From Duganella sp. sic0402 (GTDB lineage: Bacteria > Pseudomonadota > Gammaproteobacteria > Burkholderiales > Burkholderiaceae_D), in contig NZ_JAHUWK010000009.1 in the NCBI RefSeq assembly GCF_019219065.1, positions 1 to 64,000 on the forward strand: 64,000 bases of DNA, in the 5' to 3' direction. The stretch's first letter is position 1. Every line of letters begins with the position of its first letter. Shown here piece by piece: positions 18,046-26,046 of this stretch. The notes beneath the pieces were generated by a model that worked only from the letters and a program-made list of their open reading frames with translations, was not told the origin of the DNA and made no database searches. The translations under genes were made by a program, and so were the position numbers.

Positions 18046-18995
18046 ACGTGATCGTTGCGGCGCCGCGCCTGGTGCACAAACACCTTGGGCGGCTGGCCGA
18101 AGGCGCGCAGGAAGGCGCGGCGCAGGCGTTCCTCGTCGCCGAAGCCGGTCATCGCGGCGATGCGGCCGACCGATGAGTGTCCCTGGTCGATCATCGCCTG
18201 CGCCGCCTCCACCCGCAACTTCTCGATCGCCTTGGCCGGCGCCATGCCAGTCTGCGCCTGGAACATGCGGCTGAAATGGCGTGGACTCCAGTGCACCTGC
18301 GCCGCCAGTTCCTCCACGCTCAAGGCCTTGTGCAGATTATCGCGCGCATACAGCAGAGCGTGCTTGACGCGGTCCGAGCTCGGTTCGATCTCGGCCATGG
18401 CGGAGAACTGCGACTGGCCACCGGTGCGGCGGTGATACACCACCATCGCGCGCGCCACCTGGCGGGCGATATCGACACCGAGGTCGCCCTCGACCATCGC
18501 CAGCGCCATATCGATACAGGCAGTCACGCCGGCCGATGACCATATCGCGCCATCCTTGACGAAGATCTTGTCCTCATCGACCAGCAGCCGTGGATGGCGC
18601 TCCTGCAGGCGACGGCCAAAAATCCAGTGCGTGGTCACGCGCTTGCCGTCCATCAGCCCGGCGGCCGCCAGGATAAACGCGCCGGTGCAGATGCTGGCCA
18701 TGCGGCGCGTGCTGTCCGCCACCGCACCCAGGGCCGCCTCCAGCGCCGGCTGGCGTTGCGGCTCGTGGATGGCGCCGCCGACCAGCAAAGTGTCGTAGCG
18801 GGCGCCTGCCAGCGCCGTGCTCTCCAGCGCCACGCCGGCCGAACTGCGGACCGGTCCGCCGTCCACCGACACCGTCGCCAGCTCGTACAGCGGTTCGGGC
18901 AGCAGCGTGTTGGCGAACTCGAAGACGGTCAGCGCCGCCATGTCCAGCGCCTGAAAACCGGGGTAAATCACCAGGCCGATACGTTTCATGAGCAT
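18033..18995 (-). CDS. GlxA-family transcriptional regulator (DJ-1/PfpI domain + AraC HTH)
   Basis: 320 residues. DJ-1/PfpI-like domain at about 4-185 with the elbow segment ASICTGAFILAAAGLMDG, then an AraC HTH pair at about 220-315 (WSPRHFSRMFQAQTGMAPAKAI, then GFGDEERLRRAFLRAFGQPP). Either ATG 18995 or ATG 18989 (MKRIGLVIYPG) could be used; the second has better spacing to GGA. It is divergent from a short-chain dehydrogenase at 19117, with a nested inverted repeat between them, so that dehydrogenase is the likely target. It is a paralogue of the regulator at 2336-3313. Confidence 0.87.
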   Translation of the reverse strand: MLMKRIGLVIYPGFQALDMAALTVFEFANTLLPEPLYELATVSVDGGPVRSSAGVALESTALAGARYDTLLVGGAIHEPQRQPALEAALGAVADSTRRMASICTGAFILAAAGLMDGKRVTTHWIFGRRLQERHPRLLVDEDKIFVKDGAIWSSAGVTACIDMALAMVEGDLGVDIARQVARAMVVYHRRTGGQSQFSAMAEIEPSSDRVKHALLYARDNLHKALSVEELAAQVHWSPRHFSRMFQAQTGMAPAKAIEKLRVEAAQAMIDQGHSSVGRIAAMTGFGDEERLRRAFLRAFGQPPKVFVHQARRRNDHVYLS

Positions 18996-19029
18996 GTCCG
19001 TTGAGGTAGATAACGCGTATTTTACGCCA

Positions 19030-19064
19030 TGTCCGGAAATGCGTGTTATTGGTCATAACGGACA
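19030..19064. promoter_or_regulatory. Nested inverted repeat between GlxA regulator and SDR gene
   Basis: Outer arms TGTCCG (19030-19035) and CGGACA (19059-19064) enclose inner arms GTTAT-tggtc-ATAAC (19045-19059). It lies 35 bp upstream of the regulator start and 53 bp upstream of the dehydrogenase start, a plausible place for an AraC-type regulator to control both genes. Confidence 0.4.
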
Positions 19065-19116
19065 GATCAGCGGACGGCAGAATGTCATTCATCCACTCAA
19101 CTGAAAGGAAGACATC

Positions 19117-19881
19117 ATGAAAACCAGCGGCAATACCATCTTCATCACCGGCGGCGCATCGGGCATTGGCCGTGGCATCGCGGAAGCCTTCCACAAGCAG
19201 GGCAATCAGGTCATCATCAGCGGCCGCCGCAAGGCCTTGCTGGACGAAGTGACGGCGGCCAATCCCGGCATGGCCAGCATCGAACTGGACATCCAGTCGC
19301 CGGTGCAGATCGAAGCGGCGGCGGCCAAGCTGACGCGCGACTTCCCATCGCTGAACGTATTGTTCAACAACGCCGGCATCATGCCGTTTGACGACGCCGC
19401 CGGCGCCATCGACGATGCGGTGGCGCTCGCAACGGTGGCCACCAACTTCCTTGGCCCGGTGCGCATGACCGCGGCGCTGCTGCCGCACCTGAAGCAGCAA
19501 AAAGACGCGGTGGTGATCCACAATTCCTCGGTGCTGGCCTTCATCCCGCTGGCGAATACGGCGGTGTACTCGGCCACCAAGGCGGCGATCCATTCGTACG
19601 CGCTGTCGCAGCGCTTCATGCTGGCCGACAGCGGCGTGCGCGTGGTCGAAATCGCCCCGCCATGGGTCGACACCGACCTGATCTACAAGAGCGGTGACGA
19701 GCGCGCCATGCCGCTGCCGGCCTTCATCGAAGAAACGATGCGCGGCCTGGCAGCCGGCAAAGACGAAGTGATCGTCGAAGCCATCGCCGCCCTGCGCGAC
19801 AACCCCGGCTCCGGCGAACACGCCTTGGTGAACGCCTTCAACCAATCGATCAAAGAAAACCCCATCCCGATGGGCCACTAA
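19117..19881 (+). CDS. Short-chain dehydrogenase/reductase (classical SDR, DltE-like)
   Basis: 254 residues with AAGGAAG before the ATG. It has the nucleotide motif TGGASGIGRG at 11-20, NNAG at about 90-93, a Ser in HNSSVLAF and the catalytic pair Y-x3-K in YSATKAA. The Arg in SGRRKA after the second beta strand suggests NADPH preference. The C-terminal part is DltE-like (PPWVDTDL). The physiological substrate is unknown. Control by the divergent GlxA-type regulator is inferred from layout. Confidence 0.88.
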   Translation: MKTSGNTIFITGGASGIGRGIAEAFHKQGNQVIISGRRKALLDEVTAANPGMASIELDIQSPVQIEAAAAKLTRDFPSLNVLFNNAGIMPFDDAAGAIDDAVALATVATNFLGPVRMTAALLPHLKQQKDAVVIHNSSVLAFIPLANTAVYSATKAAIHSYALSQRFMLADSGVRVVEIAPPWVDTDLIYKSGDERAMPLPAFIEETMRGLAAGKDEVIVEAIAALRDNPGSGEHALVNAFNQSIKENPIPMGH

Positions 19882-19900
19882 AACTCCGGGGAGTTATGGT

Positions 19901-21976
19901 TTAGCGTTGGCCGGCGAGGCGGCGTATCACTGTCGCCAGCCGGTCGATTTCGTCGTAGGTGTTGTAGAAGGCCAGCGACGGGCGCACCGTGGTTTCGACG
20001 CCGAAGCGGCGCAGGATGGGCTGTGCGCAGTGGTGGCCGGTACGCACGGCGATGCCTTCGTCATTGAGTGCCTTGCCCACTTCTTCGGTGCTGTAGCCGG
20101 CCAGTACGAAGGACATCACGCTGGCTTTGTCGGCCGCCGTGCCGATCAGGCGCACGCCTTTGATGCTGCGTAGCTGTTCGGTGCCGTACACCAGCAAGTC
20201 GTGTTCGTAGCGGGCGATGTTTTCGATGCCCACCCGGTTGACATAGTCGATTGCCGCACCCAGGCCCACGGCGTCAGCGATGTTGCCGGTGCCCGCTTCG
20301 AACTTGTTGGGGATAGGCTGGAACACGGTTTTCTCGAACGTCACGTCGGCAATCATATTGCCGCCGCCCTGCCATGGCGGCATGTCTTCCAGCACTTCGC
20401 GCTTGCCCCATACGACGCCGATGCCGGTCGGGCCGAATACTTTATGGCCGGAGAAGACGAAGAAGTCGGCGCCCAGGTCCTGCACATCCACCCGCATGTG
20501 CGAGATCGATTGCGCGCCATCCACCAGCGCCTTGGCGCCGGCACGGTGCGCCAGTTCGACGATTTCCTTGATCGGCGTAACCGTGCCCAGCGCGTTCGAT
20601 ACCTGCGTCACGGCCACCAGCTTGGTACGGTCGTTGAGCAGCTTGCGGTATTCGTCGAGCAGGATCTGGCCGCTGTCATCGACCGGGATCACGCGCAGCT
20701 TGGCGCCCTTGGCCGCGGCCAGCTGCTGCCATGGGACGATGTTGGCGTGGTGCTCCAGATTGGAGACGATGATTTCATCGCCCTCGCCGATGTGCTGCGC
20801 GCCCCAGCTTTTCGCCACCAGATTGATCGCCTCGGTGGTGCCGCGCACGAAGATGACTTCATTCACCTCCGGCGCGTTGATGAAGCGCTTGACGCGTTCG
20901 CGGGCGCCTTCGTACGCATCGGTCGCGCGCGCCGCCAGCTCGTGCGCGGCGCGGTGGATGTTGGAGTTTTCGTGCTCGTAGAAGTAGCTGATGCGGTCGA
21001 TCACCGATTGCGGCTTGTGCGTGGTGGCGGCGTTGTCGAACCAGACCAGTTGGCGGCCATTCACGCGTTCTTGCAGGATCGGGAAGTCGCGGCGGATTGC
21101 CTGCACGTCGAACGGCGGATGGCGGTCGCCGCCAGCCAGCGGCACGCTGCCGTGTGGATGTGGTTTGGCGGGCGTGACGTAGCCGCTTGGCAGGACAACG
21201 GCGTCGACAAAATAATATTGTGGACGGTCGGAGGCCGACGGGCCGGCGACCGGCGACGAGGCACCCGGCAGCCCGGTCGCCGGCGGTGCGCTCAGGTCGC
21301 GTAATACGAGCGGCGGCGCTGGGTACAGGCTGGCCACCGGCGGATACGCGGACGCAGCTTCGCTGTCCGCCAACACGGTGCCGGGATGGCCGGCTCCGCC
21401 AGCGGTGCCTGGATGACCGTAACGCTCATTGAGGAAGTAGAACGGCGACGAGCCGCCATGCGATGGCGCATCGGCCGCAGCAGCTTCAGGCACGCCTAGC
21501 ACGGTGCTGCCGCTGCGCGGCTCGTAGCCAGGCAAGGTGCTATAGACCTTGTCCGGCACGCCATTGCCAGCCGGAGCGACCGGCGCCAGCGCGGGCGCGC
21601 GGTTGCCCAGCGAGAGTACTTGCGTCGGCGAGGCGGGTATCAGATTGGTGCCGGGCGCCTGGCCTTGCGGTATCGGCGTGCCTGGCACGTTGGGCCCCAG
21701 GCCGGCCGGACTGGCCAGCGGGGAACCGGGCGGCGCGATATTCGCCGGCGCCTGCACGCCGTGTACGCCCAGCGGCGTGCCGAATGGCGCAACAGCAGGC
21801 GCCGGCGTATTGGCCGCAGCGGGTGCATGCGCACCAGCCGGGCCGAGAGCGCCCGACGAACCGGCGCCAGGACCAGCCTGGAACAGCGCATTGGCCAGCC
21901 GCGCCAGCGCCGCCGGATCGAACGGCGCACCAGCCGGCTCTGACGCCGCCGGCAGAGAAGGAGATGGATGGCTCAC
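19901..21976 (-). CDS. Cysteine desulfurase, family 2A encapsulin cargo, with long disordered N-terminus
   Basis: 691 residues. Residues 1-287 are Pro/Ala/Gly-rich low-complexity sequence, with islands such as PFYFLNERYGHPG (178-190) and QYYFVDAVVLPSGYVTPA (253-270); residues 288-691 are a SufS-type desulfurase. The PLP lysine is Lys512 in SGHKVFGPTG and the sulfur-accepting cysteine is Cys650 in RTGHHCAQP. SufS itself is about 405 residues, so the extension is the distinguishing feature: family 2A encapsulin cargo desulfurases carry such a disordered domain that directs them into the shell. The gene starts 8 bp after the shell gene stop on the same strand. It would release sulfur from cysteine inside the compartment. 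Confidence 0.93.
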   Translation of the reverse strand: MSHPSPSLPAASEPAGAPFDPAALARLANALFQAGPGAGSSGALGPAGAHAPAAANTPAPAVAPFGTPLGVHGVQAPANIAPPGSPLASPAGLGPNVPGTPIPQGQAPGTNLIPASPTQVLSLGNRAPALAPVAPAGNGVPDKVYSTLPGYEPRSGSTVLGVPEAAAADAPSHGGSSPFYFLNERYGHPGTAGGAGHPGTVLADSEAASAYPPVASLYPAPPLVLRDLSAPPATGLPGASSPVAGPSASDRPQYYFVDAVVLPSGYVTPAKPHPHGSVPLAGGDRHPPFDVQAIRRDFPILQERVNGRQLVWFDNAATTHKPQSVIDRISYFYEHENSNIHRAAHELAARATDAYEGARERVKRFINAPEVNEVIFVRGTTEAINLVAKSWGAQHIGEGDEIIVSNLEHHANIVPWQQLAAAKGAKLRVIPVDDSGQILLDEYRKLLNDRTKLVAVTQVSNALGTVTPIKEIVELAHRAGAKALVDGAQSISHMRVDVQDLGADFFVFSGHKVFGPTGIGVVWGKREVLEDMPPWQGGGNMIADVTFEKTVFQPIPNKFEAGTGNIADAVGLGAAIDYVNRVGIENIARYEHDLLVYGTEQLRSIKGVRLIGTAADKASVMSFVLAGYSTEEVGKALNDEGIAVRTGHHCAQPILRRFGVETTVRPSLAFYNTYDEIDRLATVIRRLAGQR

Positions 21977-21984
21977 GGCGCGCC

Positions 21985-22917
21985 TTATTTATAGGTATCT
22001 GGATAGTCGTGGTATTTGCCGATTTCCACATCATCGAGCACGGCCAGCGCATCCGGCGTCAGCACCGCCAGCGAGCAATACAGCGAAATCAGATAGGACG
22101 AAATCGCGTGGTTGTTAATGCCCATGAAGCGCACCGACAGGCCTGGACTCTGCTCGCCCGGCAGGCCAGGCTGGAACAGGCCGACCACGCCCTGGCGCTT
22201 GTCGCCCACGCGCAGCAGGATGATCTTCGACTTGCCATCCGCCACCGGCACCTTGTCCGACGGGATCAGCGGAATACCGCGCCAGGTGATGAACTGCGAA
22301 CCAAACAGGCTGATGGTCGGCGGCGGCGTGCCACGGCGGGTCGCTTCGCGGCCAAAGGCGGCAATCGCCAGCGGGTGCGTCAGGAAGAAGGCTGGCTCTT
22401 TCCACACCTTGGTCAGCAGCTCGTCCAGATCGTCCGGCGTCGGCGCGCCGGTCAGCGGGAAGATGCGCTGCTCATCGGTCACTTGCGCCAGCAGGCCGTA
22501 ATCCGGGTTGTTGATCAGCTCGGATTCCTGGTTTTCCTTGATGGTTTCGATGGTCAGGCGCAGCTGTTCCTTGATCTGGTCATGCGGGCTGCTATACAGG
22601 TCGGACACGCGGGTATGCACATCCAGTATCGTCGATACCGCGTTCAGGAAAAATTCGCGCGGATTTTCTTCATAGTCGACATAGGTGCGCGGCAGCTGGT
22701 TCTCTTCTTCGCGCGCGGTGCAGGTAACCTTGATCGCTTCCGGATTCTTCACCTTGTTCAAGCGATAGATACCCGCCTCCACCGGCACCCATTGCAGCAA
22801 ATGCGTCAGCCAGCGCGGGCTGATGGTCGATAGCTGCGGTGCGGTTTTGGTTGCGTTTGCTAATTGCCGTGCGGCGTTATCGCCCAGCGCCGTGGTCCCA
22901 CCTACTGTTGCCGACAT
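21985..22917 (-). CDS. Family 2A encapsulin shell protein (SrpI-like)
   Basis: 310 residues, close to the length of cyanobacterial SrpI. Long stretches match what I recall of that protein: NATKTAPQLSTISPRWL, LLQWVPVEAG, FLNAVSTILDVHTRVSDLYS, SPHDQIKEQLRLTIETIKE and GLSVRFMGINNHAISSYL. The fold is the HK97-type capsid protomer, which assembles into a closed protein compartment in the cytosol. There is no inserted nucleotide-binding domain, so it is type 2A and not 2B. Directly followed by the cargo desulfurase. Known 2A compartments sequester sulfur made by the desulfurase; that role here is inferred from the matching gene set. Confidence 0.95.
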   Translation of the reverse strand: MSATVGGTTALGDNAARQLANATKTAPQLSTISPRWLTHLLQWVPVEAGIYRLNKVKNPEAIKVTCTAREEENQLPRTYVDYEENPREFFLNAVSTILDVHTRVSDLYSSPHDQIKEQLRLTIETIKENQESELINNPDYGLLAQVTDEQRIFPLTGAPTPDDLDELLTKVWKEPAFFLTHPLAIAAFGREATRRGTPPPTISLFGSQFITWRGIPLIPSDKVPVADGKSKIILLRVGDKRQGVVGLFQPGLPGEQSPGLSVRFMGINNHAISSYLISLYCSLAVLTPDALAVLDDVEIGKYHDYPDTYK

Positions 22918-22947
22918 CGTGACTCCAATCCAGAATGGTTAATAAGA

Positions 22948-22958
22948 AAAACGAATAA
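22948..22958. promoter_or_regulatory. Shared 11-bp motif upstream of the encapsulin gene
   Basis: AAAACGAATAA (plus-strand reading) begins 31 bp upstream of the shell-gene ATG. The identical 11-mer occurs at 24702-24712 upstream of the rhodanese gene, in the same orientation. The 86-bp gap here is AT-rich compared with the genes around it. The two copies may be binding sites for the XRE regulator encoded between them, or promoter elements. This is a sequence observation only. Confidence 0.4.
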
Positions 22959-23003
22959 GCTAGTTTGCTGTTTGCATAACGTTTACTCAACAGGCTATAG
23001 CCA

Positions 23004-23255
23004 TCAAGTTGGCGGGCGTTGCGCCGCGCCGTGCGTGAGCAGCTCGGCCGGCGTCAATTGCAGCGCTCCCGCCAGCTTCTCGACGGTGAGCAGCGAAGCA
23101 ATCACCACGCCACGTTCTATCTCGCCGATATAGGAGCGGTTCAGGTTGGAGTTCTCCGCCAGCCGCTCCTGCGACCAGCCCTGCGCCTCGCGCAATTGCC
23201 GCACGCCGATGCCGAAGCTTTGCACCAGCGCGCTCGACACGCCTGCCGAGCTCAT
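23004..23255 (-). CDS. Small XRE-family HTH regulator in the encapsulin cluster
   Basis: 83 residues, almost entirely one Cro/C1-type HTH (about 12-72): VRQLREAQGWSQERLAENSNLNRSYIGEIERG. Its ATG overlaps the TGA of the serine acetyltransferase by 4 bp, so the two are coupled. The next gene, 86 bp downstream, is the shell protein. There is no sensory domain or cysteine, so any signal would have to come from a partner. It may control this cluster through the motif repeated at 22948 and 24702; that is an inference from position. Confidence 0.85.
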   Translation of the reverse strand: MSSAGVSSALVQSFGIGVRQLREAQGWSQERLAENSNLNRSYIGEIERGVVIASLLTVEKLAGALQLTPAELLTHGAAQRPPT

Positions 23256-24172
23256 GACGCACCGATGCCGTTGGCTTGCGCGCCTTCGCGCGATTCAGCC
23301 TGCGCCACGCGGCCGCCGGCCGGCACGTCGTGCGTCAGCCACACATTGCCGCCGATGACAGCGCCCTTGCCCAGCGTGATGCGGCCAAGGATGGTGGCGC
23401 CGGCGTAGATCACCACGTCATCTTCCACGACAGGATGGCGCGGCAGGCCTTTTTGCAGATTGCCTTCGGCATCGGTCGGAAAGCGCTTGGCGCCCAAGGT
23501 TACAGCCTGATAGACGCGCACGCGCTGGCCGATGACGGCGGTCTCGCCGATCACCACGCCGGTGCCATGGTCGATAAAGAAGCCGGCGCCGATTTGCGCG
23601 CCCGGATGGATGTCGATGCCGGTGGCGCTATGCGCCAGTTCGGACACGATGCGCGCCAGCAGCGGCAGGCCCAGTGTGTATAGATGGTGCGCCAGACGGT
23701 AATGAATCATTGCCAGCACGCCCGGATAGCACAGCAGCACCTCATCGACACTGCGCGCGGCCGGATCGCCCTGGTAGGCGGCCAGCACATCGCTATCGAG
23801 CAGCGTGCGGATGGCCGGCAAGGCGGCGGCAAAACTGCGCACGGCGGCCAGCGCTTCCTCATCCACCGGGTGGCCTTCGCCGCGCAGATTGGCGTTGTAG
23901 GCCAGCTCGCGTTTTACCTGATGCAGCAGCGCGTGCAGCGACGCATCGAGCGCGTGGGCGACGTGGAAATCTTCGCTCTCCTGGCGCAGATCGGGCGGGC
24001 CGAGGCGCATCGGAAACAGCACGCCCTTGAGGCAGTCGATGATGGAAGATAGCGCATCGCGCGAAGGGAACGCGCGGTTGCCCGCTTCGCTATTACGACG
24101 TTGCGTCTGCCGCCAGCTGTGGCGCGCCTGGTGCAGCGACTGCACGACGCCGGTGATGTCGAAGGTCGCCAT
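23252..24172 (-). CDS. Serine O-acetyltransferase (EpsC/CysE type) of the encapsulin cluster
   Basis: 306 residues. An N-terminal helical domain (about 60-190) is followed by a left-handed beta-helix of hexapeptide repeats (about 195-285): DIHPGAQIGAGFFIDHGTGVVIGETAVIG. The His residues in IHPGA and DHGTG are the catalytic-site type of serine acetyltransferases. It makes O-acetylserine, the precursor of cysteine, from serine and acetyl-CoA, so it feeds the substrate supply of the cargo desulfurase. It is placed between rhodanese (5 bp) and the XRE regulator (4-bp overlap). Serine acetyltransferase is a standard neighbour of family 2A encapsulins. Confidence 0.92.
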   Translation of the reverse strand: MATFDITGVVQSLHQARHSWRQTQRRNSEAGNRAFPSRDALSSIIDCLKGVLFPMRLGPPDLRQESEDFHVAHALDASLHALLHQVKRELAYNANLRGEGHPVDEEALAAVRSFAAALPAIRTLLDSDVLAAYQGDPAARSVDEVLLCYPGVLAMIHYRLAHHLYTLGLPLLARIVSELAHSATGIDIHPGAQIGAGFFIDHGTGVVIGETAVIGQRVRVYQAVTLGAKRFPTDAEGNLQKGLPRHPVVEDDVVIYAGATILGRITLGKGAVIGGNVWLTHDVPAGGRVAQAESREGAQANGIGAS

Positions 24173-24177
24173 GGCAA

Positions 24178-24642
24178 TCAGTCCTGTACCCAGGGCAGAC
24201 TGTGGAAACGCCAGCCGTCGGCTTTGCCACGCTGCTGTTGATCGTCGATCTCGCCTTCAAAACCCTCCAGCACATTGAAGACATTGCTCAGGCCGGCCTT
24301 GGCCGCTGCTTCGGCAGCCAGCACCGAGCGCTTGCCGCTGCGGCATAGCAGCAGCGCGACGGTGTCCTTGCCGCCGATCTTGGCTTCCAGCTCACGGGGG
24401 AAACGGGGATTGCGGGTCAGCGCGGTGCCGGTGGCCCAGGCCACATGCAGACTATCGGGGACGTGGCCGACAAACTTGCGCTCCTCGGCGGTGCGCACAT
24501 CAACCAGCAGCGCCTGGCCGCTGGAGAACAACTCCCATGCAACGGCAGGCGGCACGCCGCCGGCATACGACAGGCCCGAGGCTTCAGCCTGGGATTTGAT
24601 ATCCGCCAGTTGCTGCGGCAGATCGAGTACTGCGTCCGACAT
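24178..24642 (-). CDS. Rhodanese-like sulfurtransferase of the encapsulin cluster
   Basis: 154 residues from ATG 24642 (MSDAVLDLPQ). A longer frame to 24699 is possible but would start inside the likely promoter. One rhodanese domain (about 35-150) with the active loop CRSGKRS and Cys100 as persulfide carrier. It ends in WRFHSLPWVQD. First gene of the minus-strand run rhodanese, acetyltransferase, XRE, with shell and desulfurase following. It probably moves sulfane sulfur released by or delivered to the compartment. Confidence 0.9.
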   Translation of the reverse strand: MSDAVLDLPQQLADIKSQAEASGLSYAGGVPPAVAWELFSSGQALLVDVRTAEERKFVGHVPDSLHVAWATGTALTRNPRFPRELEAKIGGKDTVALLLCRSGKRSVLAAEAAAKAGLSNVFNVLEGFEGEIDDQQQRGKADGWRFHSLPWVQD

Positions 24643-24701
24643 GGGTAACCTTTGTGCGTTGATGGCGATAGACGCCAGCATACGTTTCGTCAAACGCAAA
24701 C

Positions 24702-24712
24702 AAAACGAATAA
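24702..24712. promoter_or_regulatory. Shared 11-bp motif upstream of the rhodanese gene
   Basis: Second copy of AAAACGAATAA, 60 bp upstream of ATG 24642, in the same orientation as the copy before the shell gene. The surrounding 24690-24725 is AT-rich. The two copies mark the two likely promoters of the encapsulin cluster. Confidence 0.4.
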
Positions 24713-24747
24713 AAACAACTTCACAAAGGCGAAAAACTTATAAGCCA

Positions 24748-24792
24748 AATCCGGGGTCAGTTCTGACCCCGGACCCGAACTGACCCCGGATT
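24748..24792. repeat. GC-rich double inverted repeat (REP-like), possible terminator
   Basis: A 16-bp perfect inverted repeat, AATCCGGGGTCAGTTC (24748-24763) and GAACTGACCCCGGATT (24777-24792), contains a second nested hairpin CCGGGGTCAG-tt-CTGACCCCGG (24751-24772). It directly follows the stop of the cytochrome c gene (24793-24795). From experience, this CCGGGGTCAG-type element recurs intergenically in betaproteobacterial genomes; here it may end the dehydrogenase transcript. Only one copy is in the window. Confidence 0.7.
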
Positions 24793-26046
24793 TTAGTGTG
24801 CTTTGGCGCGGACTTTGGCGACTTCGCGTTCGGAGACGCTGGCGGCGGTGTTGGTCCAGCCCTGGCGCAGGAAGGTCGCCAACGTCGCGACTTCGGCGTC
24901 GCTGAGACGGCGCGAGAAGCCTGGCATGACCAGGATAGACGGCGCTTTCTCGGTCGATGGCGTACGCGCACCGTGCAGGATGACGTTGATCAGCGCGGTC
25001 GGATTGTCGGCGTTGATCACCGTGGCGCCATCCAGCTCAGGGAAGACGCGCGATGCGCCTTTGCCGTTGACGAAGTGACAGGCCGAGCAGTTGTCGAGGT
25101 ACAGGCGCTCACCCAGATTCAAGTTGACAGCAGCGGTCAGCTTGCGCGCGGTTTCGTCCTTGCCTTGCGGCTTGACCGCAGGACCGCGTGGCGGCACTGG
25201 CGGCAAGGCCTTCAGGTAGGCAGCAATCGCGCTCAGGTCGTCTTCACGCAGATGCGAGGTGCTGTGCTCGACCACGGCGGTCATTTCACCGGCCACTGCC
25301 GAACCGTGGTTGCGGCCGGTCTGCAGGTAGTCGACGATTTGCGCTTCGTTCCAGCGCGGCATGCCGCGCAGCGATGGCACTGGCCAGTCGTTCAGCTCGC
25401 CACCGGCGAGGAAGCTGGCCTGGCCGCTGTTGCTGGCCTTCTCGTTCATCGCGAAGCCGCGCGGCGTATGGCAGCTGGAGCAGTGCCCCAGGCCTTCCAC
25501 CAGATACGCGCCCTGCTTGACCTTGTCGCTCCAGCCAGCTTGCGCCACAAATGGTCTGCTGTCGGCGAAGAAGTAGTTCCATACGCCCATGCCCCAGCGC
25601 ATATTGAACGGGAAGCTCATCTTGGTCGCCGGCGGTTCGTAGTTCGACGTTTTCACGCCCGACTGGAAGAAGGCATACAGCGCCTTCATGTCCGCATCGC
25701 TGACCTTGGCGTAGCTGGTGTACGGCATGGCCGGATACAGGTGCGTGCCATCCGGCTTTACGCCTTTGCGCACGGCGTCCGAGAATTGCTGCTCGGTATA
25801 CGTGCCGATACCCTTTTGCTTGTCCGGCGTGATGTTGGTCGAGTAGATGATGCCGTGACCACTATCGATAGCCAAACCACCGGCAAACGCCGGCTTGCCA
25901 GGCGCGCTGTGGCAGGCGATGCAGTCGCCGGCGCGCGCCAGGTATTCGCCGCGCTGGATCAGCGCCTGGTCAGGGGCGGCATGTGCGGCGGCGCCGGCCA
26001 GCGCCAGCACCGCCGTGGTGAGGAATTGCGTCATTTTGTTCATCAT
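24793..26046 (-). CDS. Triheme cytochrome c subunit of a membrane GMC dehydrogenase
   Basis: 417 residues with a signal peptide (to about residue 23, AHA|APD). Three heme sites: CIACH at 42-46, CSSCH at 189-193 and CSACH at 320-324, the pattern of alcohol, gluconate and glucose dehydrogenase cytochromes. It takes electrons from the flavoprotein in the periplasm and passes them to the quinone pool or terminal oxidase. Its ATG overlaps the TGA of the GMC gene (26043-26046). A second ATG follows immediately; either may be used. Third and last gene of the operon. Confidence 0.93.
   Translation of the reverse strand: MMNKMTQFLTTAVLALAGAAAHAAPDQALIQRGEYLARAGDCIACHSAPGKPAFAGGLAIDSGHGIIYSTNITPDKQKGIGTYTEQQFSDAVRKGVKPDGTHLYPAMPYTSYAKVSDADMKALYAFFQSGVKTSNYEPPATKMSFPFNMRWGMGVWNYFFADSRPFVAQAGWSDKVKQGAYLVEGLGHCSSCHTPRGFAMNEKASNSGQASFLAGGELNDWPVPSLRGMPRWNEAQIVDYLQTGRNHGSAVAGEMTAVVEHSTSHLREDDLSAIAAYLKALPPVPPRGPAVKPQGKDETARKLTAAVNLNLGERLYLDNCSACHFVNGKGASRVFPELDGATVINADNPTALINVILHGARTPSTEKAPSILVMPGFSRRLSDAEVATLATFLRQGWTNTAASVSEREVAKVRAKAH

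Noticed and set aside
19882..19895. AACTCC-gg-GGAGTT as terminator between SDR and desulfurase
   Set aside because: Short stem and no T-run on either strand; possible but not supported.
24643..24699. Extended rhodanese start at 24699
   Set aside because: The extension (MRLTKRMLASIAINAQRLP) has no family match and would begin beside the repeated promoter motif.
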